A DNA stretch of 64,000 nt. Origin: Heterodera schachtii. Taxonomy: Eukaryota; Nematoda; Chromadorea; Rhabditida; Heteroderidae. The position numbers and the translations under genes were made by a program. Shown piece after piece: positions 14,072-25,454 of this stretch; position 1 is the stretch's first letter; every line of letters starts with the position of its first letter. The notes under the pieces were generated by a model. It was given only the letters and a program-made list of their open reading frames with translations, had not been told where the DNA came from and made no database searches. Where the stretch lies: positions 139,178-203,177 of the forward strand of contig SIJG01000167.1 in assembly GCA_023374025.1 (NCBI GenBank), in the 5' to 3' direction.

Positions 14072-15527
14072 GTGTATGCCCTTGACTGCGAAATGGTGTA
14101 CGCGGTGTGGGGACCGGAAGTTGCTCGATGCGTTTGTTCATTTGACCTTTATAATCAGTACATATCCCATGTTTAATTATTTCGATAAAAAGGGGAGGGA
14201 ACGACCTCTGCTCCGGTTTTCTTACCCCCTTCCAATTTTTTTTAATTTGAAGCCTTTCCGTCGTGGACATAACCGGCGATCTGATTCTGGACCTAATCAT
14301 CCGGCCCGAGCACCGAATCGTCGACTGTAACACAAAGTTCAGCGGTCTGAAGCCGGAACAAGTGATGGCCGGGGAATGTGATCTGAACGAAGTGGGTGAT
14401 CGGATCGATCGCGCAATAATTTGCGCATTGAACAATCAATCAGCTCGTTTCTCAATTAGCCTGAACAAGCCAAAAAATATGGCAAAAAGGGTGCACAACA
14501 TTTCCCTCTCCCAATCAATTCCTCCCCTGATCAGTTGAAACTGCATCTCCACAGCACTCCGATATTTTTAAATTTATAAATTTTACATGAAAAAATCATA
14601 TGAATTTTTTCTAATAAAATTCCAAGAAAACATAAATTTGAAACTTAGAGATATTTGGATAAATTTTTGAAAAAAATCTAGTAATTCTGGATAAAATGAT
14701 ATAAAAAAAAAACCATTTTTAAATTTTTTTTGAAACTTTTCTTAGAAAAAACTAACAATAACATTTTTTACTGAAAACTTTCTAAATTAGTGATTTTTTT
14801 AAATTTTTGAGTGAGGGGAAAACGACAAAGAGCGCGAGGAGGAGGGAGGGGGGGGGGGGAGCTGCTACCATTTTTTTGGGTCGCACACGAGCTTGTTTTT
14901 TATGGTACAGCCTATCTTTTTAAAACCCCCCACTAATCATTTAAATAAATAAACAAATATTATAACGAAATAAAATTCCTCCAATTGTCTCATTTAATTA
15001 GCGTTTTTCCCATTTCTTTAGGCCCATCAGCGCTTCTTTTGAGCTGGTCAACACTGAGACCATTCTGCTCGGCCATTCGTTGGAAAGCGATTTGCGTGCA
15101 ATGCATCTTATCCATCGTCGGGTGGTGGACACTTCTGTACGAAATAAATGCTCACAAAAAGGGTGTATAAGCATAGCATAATAGTAGCCAAACTCCCCCC
15201 AGCTGTTGGAGGACCACAAATTTCAAATAACAAAATGAATTTATTGAAGAAAAAAAAATTGGGCCCGTGGGTTACTGCTGGGCGGTACAGCTCATCAGTC
15301 CCGGTATTTCCAATATTTCGGGGGCTTTAGAAAAACAAAATCTGGATCTCATTTAAACAAAAAAGTCTTTTTTTTTGGGCGGAAATTGTTAAAAATGTTT
15401 ACTACCTTTTCCTAAATTTTTCCAACAAAATTTTAGGTTGTTTTTCCGCATCGGATGGGTCCCCCGTACAAAAGGGCGCTCAAAACATTGGCAGCAGAAC
15501 TCACGCAAATGATTATCCAAGACGATG
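14072..15527 (+). pseudogene. REXO1/PQE-1-like DEDDh 3'-5' exonuclease fragment, copy 1
   Basis: Four exon-like blocks give the EXOIII domain in order. 14,072-~14,130 has VYALDCEMVYAVWGPEVAR with the catalytic DxE. 14,253-~14,395 has VVDITGDLILDLIIRPEHRI and NTKFSGL. 15,022-15,136 has ILLGHSLESDLRAMHLIHRR then VVDTS, carrying later catalytic Asp and His positions. 15,437-15,527 has FPHRMGPPYKRALKTLAAEL and MIIQDD. The 15,137-15,436 intron is clean GT-AG in phase 0. The first two joins do not fit: collinearity with REXO1 wants ends at 14,127 and about 14,396, where no in-phase GT exists. The N-terminal region and the exon after 15,527 are missing; the sequence runs into an antisense SRP54 fragment. 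The family trims structured RNA 3' ends. Catalytic residues are kept, but the gene is incomplete. Confidence 0.85.
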
Positions 15528-15725
15528 GTATGTTTGAGTATATATACATACAAGTAATTTGAATCCATTCGTCTGAATCAAAAAAAAAATTTTGAATACA
15601 GAAATATAAAAAAATTCATATAATCAAAAAATTTCCTTGGGAAGATTCTTGGATGCATTAGCATTTTTTTGAAAATTTTATATGTTTATTTGTTTTTTTT
15701 AACTCTCAAAAAATCGAGGACATTA

Positions 15726-15954
<229 letters not shown>

Positions 15955-16442
15955 GGCACGGAGGGGGAGGGGGTGGGACTGATGGACCGGGGGATGGGGG
16001 AGATGGAGCTGCGGGAGTGGCGGCGATTTGGTCGCCGATACAATGGGGGAGGGATGGTATTGGGGACTGGGAAATTGTGGGCCACAGAATAGGGAGGAAG
16101 TGCCGCGGGGAAGGAGGTGGGAGGGGTGTTTTCGAGAGGGAAAGGGATGGAAGCGGAGTGGGAAATGGGAGTCACAATGGTCGGGGGAGGGGTGGTGGGG
16201 GAAGGGGAGGAAAGGGAGTAATGGGAAAGAGCTGAAGAAACGGCGGTGAGGTATACGGAGGGGGAGTGTGAGAGCGGTACAATTTGGGGGGAATTAGAGG
16301 TGGGGATAGTTTGGGAGGGAGAGAGAGAAATAGGGGTGGGAGTGCGATGATTGGGGGAATTAGTAAAACAGAAGAAGGAAAAATTTTGGGGGGAATTGGA
16401 AATGATGTTTTGGAAGAGGGAGGGGATGGCACGGGCGGCAGA
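15955..16442 (-). pseudogene. Pro/Ser-rich tail of an SF1 helicase, copy 1 (truncated)
   Basis: An open - strand frame rich in P, S, T and N (for example SPSPTTPPPTIVTPIS) matches the C-terminal tail of the helicase fragment in copy 2. In copy 1 the helicase part is lost at the duplication junction (16,442), where SRP54 N-domain sequence begins. The + strand frames here are Gly-rich shadows of the same low-complexity DNA. Confidence 0.6.
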
Positions 16443-16757
16443 ATTAAATCTTGTGTCCATGGGAATGGGCTGAACACACATAAAAGGATACCCAATTTGA
16501 GCAGTTCGTTGAACACCAAATTTTGAATGAACTGCCGTTCGTTCAAAGTGCCAGCCATCTTCTCAAAGTCGATGGATTTGCGCACATTCTCACGCAATTG
16601 CGTCCAACCTGCAAAAAGGATGTGATTTCATTCGTTTGTACTCTTTAGTTTTTTTAATTTTTGAAAAAACGACCATTTTCAAATAGTAAAAATTTAACTG
16701 AAATTTGAAAAACTAACCGAACATTGACATCCGACTTAATGAGCGCGGAACAGACTT
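16443..16757 (-). pseudogene. SRP54 N-domain fragment, copy 2
   Basis: Same two exon pieces as copy 1 (about 16,757-16,717 and 16,607-16,491). A C-to-T change in + coordinates turns the ESD of copy 1 into KSD. It lies upstream (in - orientation) of the G-domain piece at 15,954-15,735 but is separated from it by the ~490-bp helicase tail. Confidence 0.82.
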
Positions 16758-16828
16758 CCTGGAAAAAATGGAAGTAATGCATTTGTTTTTCAATTTTTTT
16801 AAAAATTTATATTGCATTTTTTGTACAG

Positions 16829-18186
16829 GTGTATGCCCTTGACTGCGAAATGGTGTACGCGGTGTGGGGACCGGAAGTTGCTCGATGCGTTTGTTCATTT
16901 GACCTTTATAATCAGTACATATCCCATGTTTAATTATTTCGATAAAAAGGGGAGGGAACGACCTCTGCTCCGGTTTTCTTACCCCCTTCCAATTTTTTTT
17001 AATTTGAAGCCTTTCCGTCGTGGACATAACCGGCGATCTGATTCTGGACCTGATCATCCGGCCCGAGCACCGAATCGTCGACTGTAACACAAAGTTCAGC
17101 GGTCTGAAGCCGGAACAAGTGATGGCCGGGGAATGTGATCTGAACGAAGTGGGTGATCGGATCGATCGCGCAATAATTTGCGCATTGAACAATCAATCAG
17201 CTCGTTTCTCAATTAGCCTGAACAAGCCAAAAAATATGGCAAAAAGGGTGCACAACATTTCCCTCTCCCAATCAATTCCTCCCCTGATCAGTTGAAACTG
17301 CATCTCCACAGCACTCCGATATTTTTAAATTTATAAATTTTACATGAAAAAATCATATGAATTTTTTCTAATAAAATTCCAAGAAAACATAAATTTGAAA
17401 CTTAGAGATATTTGGATAAATTTTTGAAAAAATCTAGTAATTCTGGATAAAATGATATAAAAAAAAACCATTTTTAAATTTTTTTTGAAACTTTTCTTAG
17501 AAAAAACTAACAATAGGAGCTGCTCCCATTTTTTTGGGTCGCACACGAGCTTGTTTTTTATGGTACGGCCTATCTTTTTTAAAACCCCCCACTAATCATT
17601 TAAATAAATAAACAAATATTATAAAGAAATAAAATTCCTCCAATTGTCTCATTTAATTAGCGTTTTTCCCATTTCTTTAGGCCCATCAGCGCTTCTTTTG
17701 AGCTGGTCAACACTGAGACCATTCTGCTCGGCCATTCGTTGGAAAGCGATTTGCGTGCAATGCATCTTATCCATCGTCGGGTGGTGGACACTTCTGTACG
17801 AAATAAATGCTCACAAAAAGGGTGTATAAGCATAGCATAATAGTAGCCAAACTCCCCCCAGCTGTTGGAGGACCACAAATTTCAAATAACAAAATGAATT
17901 TATTGAAGAAAAAAAAATTGGGCCCGTGGGTTACTGCTGGGCGGTCCAGCTCATCAGTCCCGGTATTTCCAATATTTCGGGGGCTTTAGAAAAACAAAAT
18001 CTGGATCTCATTTAAACAAAAAAGTCTTTTTTTTTGGGCGGAAATTGTTCAAAATGTTTACTACCTTTTCCTAAATTTTTCCAACAAAATTTTAGGTTGT
18101 TTTTCCGCATCGGATAGGTCCCCCGTACAAAAGGGCGCTCAAAACATTGGCAGCAGAACTCACGCAAATGATTATCCAAGACGATG
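16829..18186 (+). pseudogene. REXO1/PQE-1-like DEDDh exonuclease fragment, copy 2
   Basis: Same exon blocks as copy 1: 16,829, 17,010, 17,681-17,795 and 18,096-18,186. DCEM, GHSLESDL and VVDTS are intact. A G-to-A change makes the PHRMGPP motif PHRIGPP. The same two upstream joins fail by one base as in copy 1, so the defect predates the duplication. It ends at a GT donor after IIQDD with no following exon. Confidence 0.83.
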
Positions 18187-18383
18187 GTATGTTTGAGTAT
18201 ATATACCTACAAGTAATTTGAATCCATTCGTCTGAATCAAAAAAAAAATTTTGAATACAGAAATATAAAAAAATTCATATAATCAAAAAACTTCCTTGGG
18301 AAGATTCTTGGATGCATTAGCATTTTTTTGAAAATTTTATATGTTTATTTGTTTTTTTAACTCTCAAAAAATCGAGGACATTA

Positions 18384-18612
<229 letters not shown>

Positions 18613-19560
18613 GGCACGGAGGGGGAGGGGGTGGGAGTGATGGACCGGGGGATGGGGGAGATGGAGCTGCGGGAGTGGCGGCGATTTGGTCGCCGATACA
18701 ATGGGGGAGGGATGGTATTGGGGAGTGGGAAATTGTGGGCCACAGAATAGGGAGGAAGGGCCGCGGGGAAGGAGGGGGGAGGGGTGTTTTCGAGAGGGAA
18801 AGGGATGGAAGCGGAGTGGGAAATGGGAGTCACAATGGTCGGGGGAGGGGTGGTGGGGGAAGGGGAGGAAAGGGAGTAATGGGAAAGAGGTGAAGAAACG
18901 GCGGTGAGGTATACGGAGGGGGAGTGTGAGAGGGGTACAATTTGGGGGGAATTAGAGGTGGGGATAGTTTGGGAGGGAGAGAGAGAAATAGGGGTGGGAG
19001 TGCGATGATTGGGGGAATTAGTAAAACAGAACGAGGAAAAATTTTGGGGGGAATTGGAAATGATGTTTTGGAAGAGGGAGGGGATGGCACGGGCGGCAGA
19101 AGAAGAGGAGGAGGAAGGGTTTGGGTTAAGTGGGGGGGAATTAAAATTAATTGAAAAAAGAGAGGGAGGGCGAGTCGGCATGGCGCGGTTTGGCATTCTA
19201 AAAGTGAGAAATTGATCGTTAGTGAAAAAGTGCGAACTAAAAGTGGCAATTAGGGGGTCAATTTTATTAAAAATATAATGTTGACCAATTACAGGGGAGA
19301 AGGAAGAAGCCGATCTTAAATAGTTAGACCAGGATTTACATGCTTTTAGAGTACTAAAATTTCCAATTAAATAGAAAAAATGTCTAGCCCGGGAAACTGC
19401 GACTGAAACTCTGTTGGGGTCTTTTAAAAAATATAGTGATCTGCTCATCTCATCGGGAGTGGTGGGGAGGGATAGGGTGGTGATAAGGACAATTGCATCT
19501 GATTCTTAGGCCTGGAAGAAATCAACCGTCAAAACAGTGACGTTTTTTTAAGGGAGGAAA
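18613..19560 (-). pseudogene. SF1 (UPF1/NFX1-like) helicase C-terminus with Pro/Ser-rich tail, one internal stop
   Basis: The - strand reads LTVDFFQA, stop, ESDAIVLITT, then DPNRVSVAVSRARHFFYLIG. These are helicase motifs V (vdxfQGxExD) and VI (NVAxSRAR) of superfamily 1B helicases of the UPF1/SMG2/NFX1 group. The in-frame TAA lies at 19,508-19,506, exactly inside motif V. After motif VI the frame stays open for about 200 residues of S/P/T/N-rich sequence to 18,561, overlapping the SRP54 P-loop in another frame. Upstream of about 19,560 the frame is lost. It is a C-terminal relic. It is not a Helitron (Pif1-type) helicase by the motif VI I can see. Confidence 0.72.
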
Positions 19561-20074
19561 AGTTTTGGTAGTATTTAAATCTTTTTTGCTATTGGAGCTA
19601 ATTTCTGGGATGGTGTGTACATGTTCAACGGATTGACACTGATCTTGGGTGTATCAAAAAATTTTTAAATTTCGAAAAAGCAAAATTTTTAAATAGGAGA
19701 TGAAATTTGTAGAATTCAGTCATTTTTGAATTGTCCAATTTTGACTCTACCTCTATCTCAGGGGATATTAGCCGTTGACCCACCATTCAAAGGGCAATTC
19801 GGAAGAAAATTTTGTCCTCTTTCTGATAGGCCTATGCAAAATCACCAGAATAATTTTCCCAACCAACTAGGAATTTTTTTTCAAAAATTTCCCGATTTTC
19901 AGTGTATTTTGTGGGGTCCCGATCACTATGAAGGAGTGACCTGATCAAGTTGGGGTAAACGACTTTTTTTAGAATCAAAAGAAAAGCCAACACGAATTAT
20001 TTCAGATTTTTATGATCTTTTGAAATAGTTTTCTTAGTTTGGTAAAAGACTTTTCCGTCCCAAAAGTGATCAGT
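19561..20074. other. Intergenic; includes a dispersed ~190-bp repeat
   Basis: No convincing gene. The stretch 19,820-20,010 (TTTTCCCAACCAACTAGGAA to TTATTTCAGATTTTTATG) recurs in diverged form at 54,090-54,290. The word GTAGAATTCAGTCATTTTTG at 19,710 recurs at 23,581, just outside the far end of the next element. Confidence 0.6.
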
Positions 20075-20656
20075 ATAGCCACTGAACAAAAAATGATAAA
20101 TTTTTTGGTCAGCGCCTCAAATTTCTTCACCAGTGAAATTACCCAAAATTTGAAAAAATTAAAATTGTTTGGCGAAATGTTTTAGTTAAAGATACGACTT
20201 GCGAGATTGTGGAAATTTGTACTAGAGTTGCACGGGACCGGCAATTTTGACAAAAACCGGGACCATAAAAGTCGTAACCGGGACCTCGTTTTCGTCCGGG
20301 ACCGCGAAAAAAGCCGGGACCAAAAGGGAATTTTCCCAAGAGAAAATTTTTTGAAAAAAAAAATTAAAATTTGAGTGTACTTTGTTACGAAAATTGCCAA
20401 TATTCAAAAATGTACCCATAACATTTTGTATTTTCGGTTTGGGGACGAATTCGAAGAAAATTTTTAAAAGTTTTCATTTCAGGGGGGATCTTGCAATTTT
20501 AAGTCCAAAATTCTGGATTTTTTAAAATAAATTAACAATCTTTTAAATATAAAAATGAACAAAATTAGGCTAATTTATGGTTTTAGGCTGCTTAAAAAAG
20601 AAAAAAACAATAATTTTTAAGGTGAAATATTTTTTATTACTTAAATTTCAATTGAA
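20075..20656 (+). repeat. Left long inverted repeat arm (582 bp)
   Basis: Runs from ATAGCCACTGAACAAAAAAT to TTTCAATTGAA. Its reverse complement is 22,934-23,511. Contains the GGGACC-rich block at 20,224-20,335. Confidence 0.9.
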
Positions 20657-20668
20657 ATAATGTCTAGG

Positions 20669-20974
20669 GTGCTGATCACGAAACTTAACTCGGATTTGCT
20701 CAATTCCGAACCCCGGACCCGAATTCGAACAAAAAAGTTGGAATTTTTTTCAAAAGTACATTTTTCTGGGTAAAAGCTTCGAATTCATATAACAACTATT
20801 TATTTTGGTCCAAAATAATGCTTCAACTATTAATTGCATAAAAATATGCAATTCACGCCAAAATTAGACCGATTTTAACGCGTATTTTGAAAAAAATTCA
20901 ACTTTTTTGTTCGAATTCGGGTCCGGGGTTCGGAATTGAGCAAAACCGAGCCCGGATTCGTAATCAGAACCCTC
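20669..20974. repeat. Foldback (inverted repeat, ~88-bp arms)
   Basis: The arm 20,669-20,757 (GGTGCTGATCACG to CGAACAAAAAAGTTGG) is inverted at about 20,886-20,974 with a ~130-bp spacer. Probably a small foldback transposon nested in the larger element. Confidence 0.8.
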
Positions 20975-21019
20975 GTAAACCCCCAGAAACTGATTTTAAG
21001 CCTAAAACAAAAAAATAAA

Positions 21020-21470
21020 TTAGGGTCCCCATTCTTTACGATTGCCGCGTTTGAATCCGATGACTTTGTTCGGCAAGGGTTCTTGCGGAATTGGCAGTGC
21101 TTTTCCTCTGTCGACATCGATAATTTGCATTTGTTTGGTGCCATTTCCGTTAATTTTCCATTGAATTTTCAATTGTTTGTTCAACATCCCATTTGCGTGT
21201 ATTGAAATGTTCGTCGACGATGCGGTCAAAGCGGCGGTTGACAGTGCAATTCCTTTTTTCCGTCCCAAAAATGATCAGTTCCTGTTCCCGTCCCAATATT
21301 TCAAAAGTTTGTGGACAAAATCTGATAAAATTTTGCAAACCAATAGAGCACATGTATTGCTTCAAAAAAAGTCTTACAACTTGTATATTGAACAACTTAT
21401 TAATACAAAAATAGTCACTGAACAAATTTTGGAGGTTTGGTAAAAGACTTTGTTCCACCAGTGTAAAATG
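21020..21470 (-). other. Possible exon material, unrecognised
   Basis: The - strand reads through GNGTKQMQIIDVDRGKALPI and, in another frame, NTRKWDVEQTIENSMEN. Base composition is higher in GC than the surroundings, as for real exons, but frames change and I recognise no family. It lies inside the long-inverted-repeat element, so a captured fragment is likely. Confidence 0.35.
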
Positions 21471-21642
21471 CATTAAAATTAAGCTAAATCTCGAAAATGG
21501 CTAAATTATGTTTTTAATTACTTAATATTCTTGAGAAAATGTCTCTAAAAATTTATTTGAAAACGCATTGCAGCCAATTTTGTGGTTAAAATTTGATAAT
21601 GATCAAATCAACAAAAAATGAGTGATTGGATGAGCTCATTCA

Positions 21643-21912
21643 TTGGCAAATTTGCGCTTTGTCTTTTTTTTCCACCGTCAAATCAATGGCCCGTGTCACT
21701 TTGTCCTCATTTTTGTCGTAAAATCCGTTGCTCGGGTCCATCAATTTCTTAATTTTTACAATCATTCCCATGATTTGCACGGCATTACTGAATCGACCAG
21801 TCCCCTCTTTCTCTTGTGCAAATTCAGAAAATTTCCCAATTTCCATCGCCAGTGTCATTCTGTTGCCCTTGCTGTGTTCCATTTGTTGTCATTCAGAGTT
21901 CGCACATAATTG
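21643..21912 (-). pseudogene. Possible captured exon following the coiled-coil gene
   Basis: From an acceptor TTTTCAG at about 21,913 the - strand reads NYVRTLNDNKWNTARATE, then shifts frame into LAMEIGKFSEFAQEKEGTGR and FSNAVQIMGMIVKIKKLMDP, ending in a stop near 21,641. Neither half is a family I know. It may be the third exon of the gene starting at 22,481, broken by a frameshift near 21,855. Confidence 0.4.
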
Positions 21913-22201
21913 CTGAAAATTTAAAATGAAAATCATGAAAATTAATTTAAAAAACAATTAAACTAATAAAAAAACTAATGATATTTAAAATTTGCGTGTC
22001 TCTGACATATTTTTAACAAATTCCAACTCTCTAACCTAAATTTGAACAAAAAATCATAAAACATGGATTTTGAATTTTAATCGGTACCTTTTTAAATAGC
22101 GCTAAAATCCATTAAATTTAATTGAATAATTTTTCATAATCATAATCAATTTTTAAGTTATTGGAAAAATTTAAAAAAAACATTGATTCGACAAATTATA
22201 C

Positions 22202-22481
22202 CCAATCTGTCGCTTTAGGCGATTGTTCAATTCGGAAAGCCGTTGATTTTCCTGCGATGAGAAGTGTAATTTGTGTTGCAGCTTCTCGATTGTTTCAAAA
22301 TGTTGAAGAACAACTAAAAAAATAAATAATTTAAATTAATTATATTATTAATAAATATATTATTTAATTAAAAAATATTTAAACGACCTTTCGGATCGAT
22401 CAAATTCATATTCCGCTCTGAACAGATACGTGATGAAAGCTCAAGAACAGCAAGCGTGTCTGTGTGAATTTTATGTTCCAT
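22202..22481 (-). CDS. Small coiled-coil protein, first two exons
   Basis: ATG at 22,481. Exon 1 (22,481-22,388) encodes MEHKIHTDTLAVLELSSRIC then SERNMNLIDPK. A GT-AG intron in phase 1 leads to exon 2 (22,313-22,202): VVLQHFETIEKLQHKLHFSS, then QENQRLSELNNRLKRQIG. Exon 2 is a heptad-rich amphipathic helix typical of a coiled coil. Exon 2 ends at a GT donor in phase 2 that fits the acceptor at 21,913. I do not recognise the family. It is divergent from the small + gene at 22,757; about 275 bp separate their start codons. Its place inside the long-inverted-repeat element suggests capture. Confidence 0.55.
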
Positions 22482-22756
22482 TATAATTAAAATAAATGCA
22501 AAAAAGTGCGTGAAAATTTTATGAAATTAAACTTTTATAAAATCAATTAAATAAAAAAATTTAAATGTCTTCAGAAATTCCGTAGTTCCCTTTTTTCTGA
22601 TTTACCGCATTTCTTTTGCTCAATTTTTGACCAGCACAGAATTGGGAGATAAAAATTTCAAACCCATTTTTGAAGGCTTAGCTTAATTGGCTTCAAAAAA
22701 ATATTTATTAAAAAAAAAGCTAAAACTTCAATTTTTGCTTTGGTTCTTTTTTGGAC

Positions 22757-22942
22757 ATGTCAAAAAACGACGAGGCCCTTACAAAAAAGAAATGTAAAAA
22801 AATAAACAAAAATGAAAATTCATAAAAATTCAAAAAATTCTTCAATTTTTCAGCTTTATCTGTGGCGACTGTTGGCTCGAAGTGTTCCATTTTCTTGCGT
22901 CTTCTCAGCTCGGACTTGGAACTGCACTGTCAATTCAATTGA
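22757..22942 (+). CDS. Short two-exon reading frame, unknown product (41 aa)
   Basis: ATG at 22,757. Exon 1 to 22,793 encodes MSKNDEALTKKK. A 60-nt GT-AG intron in phase 1 follows, then exon 2 22,854-22,942: LSVATVGSKCSIFLRLLSSD and LELHCQFN, stop. The stop lies just inside the right inverted repeat, so the frame may have been cut by the element end. The product is unrecognised; it could be a captured first exon plus chance sequence. Confidence 0.4.
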
Positions 22943-23511
22943 AATTTAAGTAATAAAAATATTTCACCTTAAAAATTATTGTTTTTTCTTTTTTAAGCAG
23001 CCTAAAACCATAAATTAGCCTAATTTTGTTCATTTTTATATTTAAAAGATTGTTAATTTATTTTAAAAAATCCAGAATTTTGGACTTAAAATTGCAAGAT
23101 CCCCCCTGAAATGAAAACTTTTAAAAATTTTCTTCGAATTCGTCCCCAAACCGAAAATACAAAATGTTATGGGTACATTTTTGAATATTGGCAATTTTCG
23201 TAACAAAGTACACTCAAATTTTTATTTTTTTTTCAAAAAATTTTCTCTTGGGAAAATTCCGTTTTGGTCCCGGCTTTTTTCGCGGTCCCGGACGAAAACG
23301 AGGTCCCGGTCCCGACTTTTATGGTCCCGGTTTTTGTCAAAATTGCCGGTCCCGTGCAACTCTAGTACAAATTTCCAAAATCTCGCAAGTCGTATCTTTA
23401 ACTAAAACATTTCGCCAAACAATTTTAATTTTTTCAAATTTTGGGTAATTTCACTGGTGAAGAAATTTGAGGCGCTGACCAAAAAATTTATCATTTTTTG
23501 TTCAGTGGCTA
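22934..23511 (-). repeat. Right long inverted repeat arm (578 bp)
   Basis: Reverse complement of 20,075-20,656. A few substitutions and single-base indels separate the arms (for example the T-run near 23,225). Confidence 0.9.
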
Positions 23512-23603
23512 TTTTTGTATTCGGTTGAAAAATTGATCACCATAAATGATCAATTTTTGATCATTTCCCATTGAAATTCTGTAGAATTCAGTCATTTTTG
23601 AAT

Positions 23604-24245
23604 GTTGGACATGTGTTGTCTGATTGCCCAACACGAAGAGGCGGAAAAGGACAGAGCCAAGCGAGCCGACAGCGAGGAGGACGTTGATCAGCGGCATGAA
23701 CCGCAAAATTCTTTTTTAAAATTAATTTGACGCTTGGGGCTCCTTTACACCCCCACCGGCACCCTCCTCCAAATATACAAAATGTTTTGTTCCCATCTCT
23801 GACTGGAAGCGAATCCCGGTAGTTTCTCTCCAGTCCTATGCCATCCATCGGGAAGCGGTGGACGAAATGTTCACCCCAAAGGAACATTCTGGACAGGAAT
23901 TTGGATAGGGGGACCGAAGGAGGAAGCCATGTCAGGATCGGGGACGATCCTTGGCATAGGGGAAGTGTAATGAGCATCACAAGTCAAATTAATTTTTAAT
24001 TAAATTCATTTTCCGCCAACGACGATCGATCATTTCCTCTTTTCATTACACTATTTCCTTTTCTCTGACCACATATATATTGTTAACATTTTCCACAATT
24101 CTTTAGTCAGTTAGCTAATGTGTTGACACTTTTCTCGCTTTATCCTTTTGTTATGTATTGCCGCAGGAATAAAATCTGATGATACGAGAGTTGTTGGGTT
24201 TGGAGGAGGGGTTTTTAGGATAGCCCAGGGCCTGGGTTTCCTACA
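23604..24245 (+). mobile_element. LTR-retrotransposon remnant: gag zinc-knuckle, polypurine tract, probable 3' LTR
   Basis: At 23,604 the + strand reads VGHVLSDCPTRRGGKGQ, the second half of a CCHC zinc knuckle (GHxxxxC) with a basic tail, as at gag C-termini. A coding-like frame 23,727-23,907 follows (SSKYTKCFVPISDWKRIPVV, unrecognised). A purine tract ATAGGGGAAG directly precedes TGTAATGAGC at 23,966. From there ~280 bp with TATATAT near 24,072 and AATAAA near 24,168 run to TTTCCTACA at 24,245, giving TG...CA ends as in an LTR. No second LTR is in view. pol is deleted. Confidence 0.5.
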
Positions 24246-24410
24246 AGCCTCTCTCCCTCATTTGGTACTCGCTCCTCTGGAAGTTCAGCACTCTACCACT
24301 CACTAAATCCATCATTCAACTTCAAACCAAAGTTTTTCGTGCGCTTCATGCCTCCCACAGTCCAGCAAAAAAAAAACATGGATTTCCTTATAATTACCAG
24401 CCCTTGTGAT

Positions 24411-25004
24411 GAATGATTGGTGCAATGAAAAGTTTGATGAAATTTTGAAAAATAAATCCAAAATTGAATGTGAAATTGCAAAGGAATTGAGAACTAAGAG
24501 GAGGAAAATTTACAAGTGGAAGAAGGTTGAAGAAGGAAATTAGTAAGAAAATAATGCATGGCTAAACAATTTGTACGCATTGTCCCATTAAGGTTTATTA
24601 AAGAAATCTCCGACACAACAACAAATTGAAAAAATTAAACAATTTGAGAAAAAAAGAAGAATTTACCAAAAAATTCAATTTGAAAAGAGCTAAGAAAATT
24701 AATGAAAAAATTGCAAAAAAATTGGTGTTGCATTGAGTACAATATATAGATGGAGGAGCCAAATCGGTTTAACCATTTGTTTTTTTTAATTTTTTTATGA
24801 TTAAAATAATAATAAATTTGCTTTTCTTTAAGGAGAAAGAAAATTTTACTCTGAAGATAAAAAATTGGAATTTGTAAAAAGAAGTGAGGAAAATGGCAGA
24901 AAAAACTCAATGATAAGTGAGAGAAAAATTGCGGAAAAATTTGGCATTTAAGTTGCCAATTTAAGAGTATGGAAGAGTAACTTCGGCACCAAATCGATTC
25001 GTTA
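24411..25004 (+). pseudogene. Relic of the secreted tandem-HTH family (three repeat units, frameshifted)
   Basis: Three family modules are readable but out of frame with each other. 24,430-24,540 has KSKIECEIAKEL and RRKIYKWKK. 24,620-24,770 has IEKIKQFEK, INEKIAKKL and, frameshifted, STIYRWRS. 24,830-25,004 has EFVKRSEENGRKNSMISERK then IAEKFG, stop, and FGTKSIR. The signal-peptide exon is absent. Several stops and shifts mark it as dead. Confidence 0.75.
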
Positions 25005-25046
25005 GCTTTGTCAAAATAATTTCATTAGATGACACTTTGCGTTTTT

Positions 25047-25147
25047 CAACTTCTGAGATTTATTTATCCTTTGAATTTTTCAACTTCTGAGATTTATTTA
25101 TTCTTTGCGTTTTCAACTTCTGAGATTTATTTATCCTTTCCAATAAT
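25047..25147. repeat. Minisatellite, 33-34 bp x 3
   Basis: CAACTTCTGAGATTTATTTA starts at 25,047, 25,081 and 25,114, each followed by a CCTTT or CTTTG variant. Confidence 0.9.
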
Positions 25148-25454
25148 GACTAAGGTTGCCGCCCAAACCCCGATATTTTTACGTCCTGCTGTAACCTCGG
25201 TTCTTGGTGATTTCGTCCGTGAAAATAATTCCGAAAAAGCGTACACTTAGCCAAATATTAAAAAAAAATTCAAAAATTCATGTCATGCTAAATATTCTAA
25301 CGAGTCATCATTTGCAAAATCCTCTACAAGCATTCTTAAATTGTTGCCCAGCCGAACCCATTTTGATTTGCGCTGTTCAAGTGCCCACTTATTCGACTAG
25401 ATTACGACAATGAACACACTCAAAAAGTTGAAATACAAATTATTAATAAGAAAT

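Larger units (their letters stand above)
20075..23511. mobile_element. 3.4-kb element with ~580-bp terminal inverted repeats and captured gene pieces
   Basis: 20,075-20,656 and 22,934-23,511 are near-identical inverted copies, with outer ends ATAGCCACTG and CAGTGGCTAT. Inside each arm sits a GC-rich block starting TAGAGTTGCACGGGACCGG, a terminus seen elsewhere in the window. The interior holds short spliced reading frames on both strands and a foldback, but no transposase I recognise. Long inverted repeats plus gene fragments resemble Mutator-type Pack elements; an inverted duplication of a smaller hAT-like element is the alternative. No direct target duplication is visible next to the outer ends. 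Confidence 0.75.

Noticed and set aside
20139..20419. Three overlapping 65-72 aa ORFs, mirrored at 23,169-23,448
   Set aside because: They come from the GGGACC-rich block in the long inverted repeats and occur in both arms in opposite sense.
23588..23980. 130-aa - strand ORF
   Set aside because: The + strand of the same DNA holds a zinc-knuckle fragment and a purine tract before a probable LTR; the - frame has no family signal.
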